A model generated the notes under the pieces. The model ran no database searches, was not told the origin of the DNA, and saw nothing but the letters and a program-made list of their open reading frames with translations. Made by a program: the position numbers and the translations under genes. Shown here piece by piece: positions 24,001 to 27,830 of a stretch of DNA of 27,830 nt (its first letter is position 1; every line of letters begins with the position of its first letter). The stretch lies in the NCBI GenBank assembly GCA_035541735.1, contig DATKMS010000422.1, positions 1 through 27,830 on the forward strand, written 5' to 3'. Origin of the DNA: DATKMS01 sp035541735. Its GTDB lineage: Bacteria; Desulfobacterota; Binatia; HRBIN30.

Positions 24001-25300
24001 GATCGTCGAACGGCTGGGCGTCGCAGCTGGGGACGAGGTGCGGGCGCGTCTGCATGAACGGATCGGGCAAGCGTGCTTCTACCTCAGCGAATACGCGGCG
24101 TCGGGCGCGGCCTACGAAGCGGCCGCGGCGTGCCGCGACGGCGACACACGGGCGGTGCTGATCGCCACGGCCGGCTTCAGTCATTTCTGGGCGCACCAGT
24201 ACGCTGACGCCCGCCGGTGTACCGACGACGCCCTGGCACTGGCGCGCCGCGATCAGCTGCCCGCGGGAGAGGCGATGGCGCGGGTCGTGCATGGCTTCCG
24301 CTGCGCTGTCCACGATGCCGACTTCGCTGGCTGCGAGCGCGAACAGCGCGCCGTACTGGCCATTTGCGCGCAGCACGGGTACGAGCGCATCGAGGCGTTC
24401 GCGCGCTTCCAGCTGTCGCTGGGGGCGGAATGGACCGGGGCATACGACGCTGCCGTCGAGCAGGCGGCCCGGGCGATCGAGCTCGGGCGCAAGCTGCGGC
24501 TGCCGGACATCATCATCTTCGCGCAGTGGTTTCTGGGAAAGGCGCGTTGCTGCACCGCCGACTACGGCAGTGCCATCGCGCTGCTCGAGGAGGGGTACGA
24601 CCTCTGTGACCGCATCGGCGATCGCGCCTGGAAGAGCCGCTTGCTCAACACCCTCGGCTGGTGCTTCTCGGAGATTGGCAGCGTGGAACGAGCGCGCGAC
24701 TACAACCAGCAGGCGGCGCTCGTGGCGCGGGAGCTGGGCGATCCCGAGATCCTCGCCAACGCCAACGTCAACCTCGCCGTCAATCATCTGGTGCTCGGCG
24801 ACCTCGCGCAGGCGCTCGACTACCTCGAACCGGTCGAGGCAGGGCTCGCCCATTCCGATGACCCGTGGATGCGCTGGCGCTACGCGCTGCACGTCCGTCA
24901 CGCCCGCGGCGAGGTCGAGCTTGCCCGCGGCGAACCCGAAAAGGCGCTCGGCGCGGCCGACGACGAACTGCACGGCGCCCGTGGCTATCACGCGCCGAAG
25001 ATCGAAGCCCGGGCGCAGACCCTGCGCGCCGTCGCCTTGCTCGCACTCGACCGGCGCGACGACGCCGCGGCGGCGCTGGGTGAGGCGCTGCAGATTGCCG
25101 ATCGCATTGGCTACCGCCGCGGCGTGTGGGAGGCGCATCGTCTGCTCGCAGAGGCCATGCGCCGCAGCGGGCGTGACAGCGCCGCGGCAACGCACGCCGC
25201 TCACGCCCGCGCGGCCGCAGCACAGGCCGCGGCTTCGCTCCGCGACAACGAGCTGCGCCGGCGCCTCGTGGCGAGCACACTCGCCGCCGCGCCCCCCTGA
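21041..25300 (+). CDS. Giant regulator: sigma-54-type AAA+ / Fis HTH / degenerate nucleotidyl-cyclase / STAND ATPase / TPR fusion
   Basis: 1419 residues. In order: (1) sigma-54 activator-type AAA+ at about 3-245, with Walker A GETGTGKG (42-49), the sigma-54 loop as GAFTDA (89-94), Walker B FLDEVD (111-116) and RWPGNVREL (226-234), and no receiver or other sensor ahead of it; (2) Fis-type HTH at about 285-325 (TGGNVVRTAQLLGIGRNALR); (3) class III cyclase-like domain at about 355-515 lacking the metal Asp residues; (4) STAND/AAA_16 ATPase at about 547-840, with Walker A GDAGIGKS (578-585) and Walker B LVLVIEDLHWID (701-712); (5) helical TPR-like region at about 930-1395. It probably senses a ligand or partner through TPR/STAND. 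ATG 21041 is chosen because everything upstream in frame is antisense to the methyltransferase. Confidence 0.9.
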   Translation: MATVDDILGASREIAGLREQIRRLAVFDAPGNPHVPTVLLQGETGTGKGLVARVIHDSGPRAGGPFIDVNCAAIPETMLEAELFGFEAGAFTDAKRAKPGLFEAASSGTLFLDEVDSLSAPVQSKVLKAIEEKRVRRLGAVTPRDVDVKLVAATQKDLKALVGSGGFRADLYHRLAVLILTIPPLRDRDDDVLLLAEHLLQLYGTAHGLAPKRLADSGPAWLRSYRWPGNVRELGHLMERATLLSPEDDIGGDDLQTLAGATVVAPAAAESARAADDVDDAAAEEEAARIRAALARTGGNVVRTAQLLGIGRNALRYRMRRLGITRPDAELPAAGVPAPRRAARATLAPQPIVTWEHKPVAVLAISLTFPAAAEATGFDPWTAATRWDAAIAARVEGFGGVFIERTPARQTALFGVPRALEQLPQRAVLAGLAIQRAAAQADAPRPDLRVAVHVGEVRIDATAATPMARLFPVGDTLSLPERLLGHAGRGEVLLSPQVGRRVARGFELRERALQLGPAQADRVHAHVVSRQRTRLPAADSHSEAGAACFVGRARELDLLCDTFARAAGGSGHVVFIAGDAGIGKSRLLAEFRQRIAGAPHRWIEGRCASYGSTTPFLPIIDSLRRYLGIDDRDDETSASAKIEREVRRLGADFAWTLPFVKQLLSLEVDETVRALDSASRRSELFRALRALTLRSAEIEPLVLVIEDLHWIDPASEEFLTFVADAVPAMRALLVLSHRSGYTHPFPDRSYHVRVALAPLSDNDMAAMTGAILGTPEIPAALHTLVAHKAEGNPFFVEELVKSLVEQGVLQCASGHAVLALPVGDIVVPDTVQDVLIARIDRLAEESRRAIQVASVIGREFALRLLARITEAGDQIGAQVEELRSLELIYEKALHPELAYMFKHALTHDVAYESVLLERRKHLHRTIGRAIEELYADRLAEHYETLAHHFSRGEDWQRALLYHERSAEKAAATHANRAVVEHCRQALEIVERLGVAAGDEVRARLHERIGQACFYLSEYAASGAAYEAAAACRDGDTRAVLIATAGFSHFWAHQYADARRCTDDALALARRDQLPAGEAMARVVHGFRCAVHDADFAGCEREQRAVLAICAQHGYERIEAFARFQLSLGAEWTGAYDAAVEQAARAIELGRKLRLPDIIIFAQWFLGKARCCTADYGSAIALLEEGYDLCDRIGDRAWKSRLLNTLGWCFSEIGSVERARDYNQQAALVARELGDPEILANANVNLAVNHLVLGDLAQALDYLEPVEAGLAHSDDPWMRWRYALHVRHARGEVELARGEPEKALGAADDELHGARGYHAPKIEARAQTLRAVALLALDRRDDAAAALGEALQIADRIGYRRGVWEAHRLLAEAMRRSGRDSAAATHAAHARAAAAQAAASLRDNELRRRLVASTLAAAPP

Positions 25301-25320
25301 GCGACTCGCATCCCCTCGCC

Positions 25321-25354
25321 TCAACGCCGCAGCGCCTGCGTGCTCCTGCGTTGA
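25321..25354 (+). terminator. Hairpin downstream of the giant regulator
   Basis: TCAACGC (25321-25327) pairs with GCGTTGA (25348-25354), with further inner CAG/CTG pairing, 20 bases after the regulator stop and before the dehydrogenase gene. The position fits a terminator, but there is no U-tract. Confidence 0.35.
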
Positions 25355-25388
25355 CGCACAGCCCGCTTGCCCACTAGACTCCGCCGCC

Positions 25389-26225
25389 ATGACGACAGAC
25401 TCAAACCCCCTGGGCGTCTTTGCGCCCGCTTTGTTTCGCGGCCGCACGGCGCTGGTGACCGGCGGCGGGCGCGGCATCGGTCGAGCCATCGCGTTGGCGT
25501 TCGCACGCTTCGGGGCCAACGTGGTGATCGCCAGCCGCCAGCCCGAAAACCTCACGCCCACGGCCGCGGAGATCACCACGCTCGGCGCGCAATGCCTGGC
25601 GGTGCCAACCAACATCCGTGAGACCAACGAGGTCGACGCGCTGGTGCAACAAGCGATCGAGCGTTTCGGGGCCATCGACTTCCTGGTGAACAACGCCGGC
25701 GGCCAGTTCCCGGCGCGGCCGAGCGACATCAGCGACCGCGGCTGGCGCGCCGTTGTCGATCTCAACCTCAACGGCACCTGGAACATGTGCAGCCGCGTCG
25801 GGCCGCACATGCTGGCGCGCGGCTGCGGTGCGGTGGTCAACATCGTGCATGTCTACTCTTTCGACCGGGGCGCGCCGGCTTTTGCGCATTCGGGCGCGGC
25901 ACGGGCCGGTGTCGTCAACCTGACCAAGTCGCTGGCCTACTACTGGGCGCGGCACGGCGTGACGATCAACGCGTTGGCGCCGGGGAGTGTGGCGACGCAA
26001 GGCTTGCGAGAAGAGGAATACAGCCACGCCGAGCAGAGCGACTACGAGAAGCTGCAAATCAAGGACATCCCGACGCACCGTCTCGGTGACGCCGACGAAG
26101 TGGCAGCCATCGTGCTCTTCCTGTGCTCGCCGGCGGCACACTACATCAACGGCGCCACCATCATCGCCGACGGTGCGCAGTACCTGGAGAACTGGACGCC
26201 GATGTGGGACCCGGAGGTGCCGTAG
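25389..26225 (+). CDS. Short-chain dehydrogenase/reductase, PECR/DECR (enoyl-CoA reductase) type
   Basis: 278-residue SDR with a Rossmann fold: cofactor motif TGGGRGIG (24-31), SR at 49-50 suggesting NADPH, and NNAG (101-104). In place of the classical Tyr-x-x-x-Lys the active-site region reads FAHSGAARAGVVNLTKSLA (165-183), which matches peroxisomal trans-2-enoyl-CoA reductase and 2,4-dienoyl-CoA reductase relatives (HSGAARAGV), enzymes that work without the standard Tyr. A fatty acyl-CoA or aromatic enoyl-CoA substrate is therefore likely (inference). The start ATG at 25389 has only a weak ribosome site. It is followed 74 bases later by the amidohydrolase gene, with which it may form an operon. 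Confidence 0.9.
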   Translation: MTTDSNPLGVFAPALFRGRTALVTGGGRGIGRAIALAFARFGANVVIASRQPENLTPTAAEITTLGAQCLAVPTNIRETNEVDALVQQAIERFGAIDFLVNNAGGQFPARPSDISDRGWRAVVDLNLNGTWNMCSRVGPHMLARGCGAVVNIVHVYSFDRGAPAFAHSGAARAGVVNLTKSLAYYWARHGVTINALAPGSVATQGLREEEYSHAEQSDYEKLQIKDIPTHRLGDADEVAAIVLFLCSPAAHYINGATIIADGAQYLENWTPMWDPEVP

Positions 26226-26264
26226 GCCTGCGGCCAGCGTCCTGATCTGGCAAGACAAGCTCTG

Positions 26265-26280
26265 GCAGGGCAAGCCCTGC
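26265..26280 (+). promoter_or_regulatory. Leader hairpin upstream of the amidohydrolase
   Basis: GCAGGGC-AA-GCCCTGC is a perfect 7-base-pair stem just ahead of the GGAGGG ribosome site of the amidohydrolase gene. It might modulate translation or transcript stability between the dehydrogenase and amidohydrolase genes. A 2-base loop is tight, so it may also simply act as a repeat. Confidence 0.35.
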
Positions 26281-26299
26281 TGCTACTCGGAGGGTCAGC

Positions 26300-27250
26300 A
26301 TGCCGAACACCATTCCCGCCATCGACATGTGGGCACCGATGGTGCCGACGCGCGTGATCATGGAGCACGTCAAGGATCATTTCCCCGAACCGCAGCTCGG
26401 CTACCTGCGCGTCTTCTGGAAGGGCAACCCGACGCTCGAGATGTTCCGCACAGTCGCCGCCGGCTTGGCCCGCGACGACGCGGCAGTCATTGCGGCAATG
26501 GATGACGCCAACGTCTCGATGACGTTGATCACCGGCTTCGACGAAGCATCAACCGGCGGCACCGCGTTCGTCACCAACGAATCGATCGCGGCGACGGCCG
26601 AGCGCTATCCACAACGCTACATCCCGTTCGCGGGCGTCGACATCATGCGCGGCGCCGCGGGCGTGCGCGACGTCGAGCACTGGGTGCGCGAACGCGGCTT
26701 CAAGGGGCTCAGCCTGCGTCCCTTCATGATCGGTCTCCCCGCAGAGGACCGGCATTACTATCCGTTCTACGAGAAATGCGTCGAGCTGGGTGTCCCGGTC
26801 AGTATCCACGCGTCGGCCAACTGGACGACGTGCCGACCGAGCGACCTCGGCAACCCACGTCACTTCGACGTCGTCGCCTGTGACTTTCCAGAGCTGAAGC
26901 TGATTCTCAGCCACGCGGGCTACCCGTGGGTACTGGAGGCGTGCTTGCTCGCGTGGAAGCACCCGAACGTCTACCTCGAGCTGGCCGCCCACCGGCCGAA
27001 GTACTTCACCGCGCCCGGCGCTGGGTGGGAGCCGCTGCTGCGCTATGGACAGACGACGATCCAAGACAAGGTGCTCTACGGCAGCGGCGCCTTCCTCATC
27101 GGCCGCAGCCAGGCGGAGCTGCTCACGGAGTTCCGTGCGCTGCCGATCAAGCCAGCGGTCATGGAAAAGTGGTTGTGGTGCAACGCGGCGGCGTTGCTGC
27201 AGCTGCCGCAGCAATCGGCGGTCGGGGCATCGACGGGCCAACACCCATGA
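26300..27250 (+). CDS. Amidohydrolase-2 family protein (TIM barrel) with altered metal site
   Basis: 316 residues of the amidohydrolase_2 (ACMS-decarboxylase-like) family: TIM barrel with SIHASANW (168-175, H170) and LILSHAGYPW (201-210, H205). Two usual metal-site elements differ. The first strand, normally DxHxH, reads IDMWAPM (8-14), and the late-barrel Asp of the usual GTDYP-type motif is replaced in YGSGAF (260-265, Gly263). Either the metal is bound by fewer ligands or catalysis is metal-free or lost. Family members decarboxylate or hydrolyse cyclic and aromatic acids. The start ATG at 26300 follows CGGAGGG. Its stop overlaps the next gene by 4 bases (ATGA). Confidence 0.85.
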   Translation: MPNTIPAIDMWAPMVPTRVIMEHVKDHFPEPQLGYLRVFWKGNPTLEMFRTVAAGLARDDAAVIAAMDDANVSMTLITGFDEASTGGTAFVTNESIAATAERYPQRYIPFAGVDIMRGAAGVRDVEHWVRERGFKGLSLRPFMIGLPAEDRHYYPFYEKCVELGVPVSIHASANWTTCRPSDLGNPRHFDVVACDFPELKLILSHAGYPWVLEACLLAWKHPNVYLELAAHRPKYFTAPGAGWEPLLRYGQTTIQDKVLYGSGAFLIGRSQAELLTEFRALPIKPAVMEKWLWCNAAALLQLPQQSAVGASTGQHP

Positions 27251-27830
27251 CGCGTCCGCCCGTCCACTATGCGACGACCGCCGACGGGCTCGAGATCGCC
27301 TATCAGGTGCTGGGAGACGGCCCGATCGATGTCGTCATCATTCCGGGGCTGTTCTCGAATATCGACCACAACGCCCAGAGCCCGTTCTACGGTGGGTATC
27401 TCCGGCGCATCCCGCGCTTCGCGCGCACCATCGTGCTCGACCGGCGTGGCGGCGGCATCTCTGATCGCGAAGTCGGCAGCGGCAGTGCCGAGGATCGCAT
27501 GGACGACATCCGCGCGGTCATGGACGCGGTGGGTTGCACGCGAGCAGGGCTCCTTGGGCAGTGCGCGCGGGCGTTGGTCGACGCGGCGCGCGGGCTTCGC
27601 TTGGAAATCCGTGCTGGCCTGCATACCGGCGAGATCGAACTGCGCGGCGCCGATGTCAGCGGGCTCGCCGTGCACATCGGGGCGCGCATGCGCGCTCGCC
27701 GCTGCCGGCGAGGTGTTGGTGTCGGGTACCGTTCGCGACCTGGTCGTCGGCTCGGGGTTACAATTCGACGACCACGGTGAACACGAGCTGCGCGGCATCG
27801 ACGGACGCTGGCGGCTGCTTGTGCTACCAC
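27247..27830 (+). pseudogene. Remnant of an alpha/beta-hydrolase-adenylate-cyclase fusion (internal deletion plus frameshift; partial)
   Basis: The frame opens like the hydrolase half of known hydrolase-cyclase fusions: GLEIAYQVLGDGPIDVV (14-30), VLDRRGGGISDR (63-74) and ERMDD-like DRMDDIRAVMDAVG (83-96). At about residue 104 (near 27559) it jumps without a break into the end of a cyclase domain: LRLEIRAGLHTGEIELRG (117-134) and VSGLAVHIGARM (137-148). The catalytic Ser elbow and the cyclase metal Asp residues are gone. After 27690 the family continuation (ALAAAGEVLVSGTV, then LRGIDGRWRLLVLP) is found only in the +1 frame, from 27692 to the window edge, so a net +1/-2 frameshift is present. 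The gene overlaps the amidohydrolase stop. A sequencing error could explain the frameshift but not the deletion. Confidence 0.75.

Noticed and set aside
23576..25843. 755-codon open frame on the minus strand
   Set aside because: It is antisense to the regulator and dehydrogenase, shows no domain, and is explained by high GC content.

Overview
The window is GC-rich, densely coded bacterial DNA with short intergenic gaps, Shine-Dalgarno-led starts and many 4-base ATGA overlaps. The gene mix suggests an uncultivated, Deltaproteobacteria-like lineage. The best clue is the secreted protein at 18539-19345. It has a CxxxCH motif and a Cys-bounded tail with two EF-hand loops, a style I associate with Candidatus Binatota (Desulfobacterota_B). 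That assignment is inference. No rRNA, tRNA, CRISPR array, transposase or prophage gene was seen.

Left part (1-11032), mostly minus strand. A possible operon runs YdjC/ChbG-type deacetylase, small membrane protein, deoxyhypusine-synthase (DHS) homologue, CysQ-like phosphatase (cut by the left edge). A double-hotdog MaoC protein stands divergent on the plus strand. A second minus-strand series runs yebC, ruvC, ruvA, ruvB (Holliday junction resolution), DUF2905 membrane protein, beta-lactamase-fold hydrolase, alpha/beta hydrolase, universal stress protein and RNase HI with a C-terminal viroplasmin-like domain. Several gaps here hold hairpins built from repeated short words, and a 30-base perfect palindrome forms the 3' end of ruvC.

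Middle part (11292-19778). There is a 716-residue exported protein with three internal repeats and a VOC-family protein. A minus-strand pair, gmhA plus a second, divergent DHS-like gene, overlaps by 4 bases. On the plus strand follow a gamma-glutamyltranspeptidase, a flippase-like membrane protein, the CxxxCH/EF-hand exported protein and a small exported protein with STI1-like repeats. The last ends at a second 30-base perfect palindrome related to the one in ruvC.

Right part (19841-27830). A winged-helix SAM methyltransferase diverges from a 1419-residue regulator. This regulator joins a sigma-54-type AAA+ domain, a Fis-type HTH, a decayed nucleotidyl-cyclase domain, a STAND-type ATPase and a TPR region, and is the most unusual gene here. 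Downstream lie a PECR/DECR-like short-chain dehydrogenase, an amidohydrolase-2 protein lacking several expected metal ligands, and the wreck of a hydrolase-cyclase fusion gene with an internal deletion and a frameshift, cut by the right edge.
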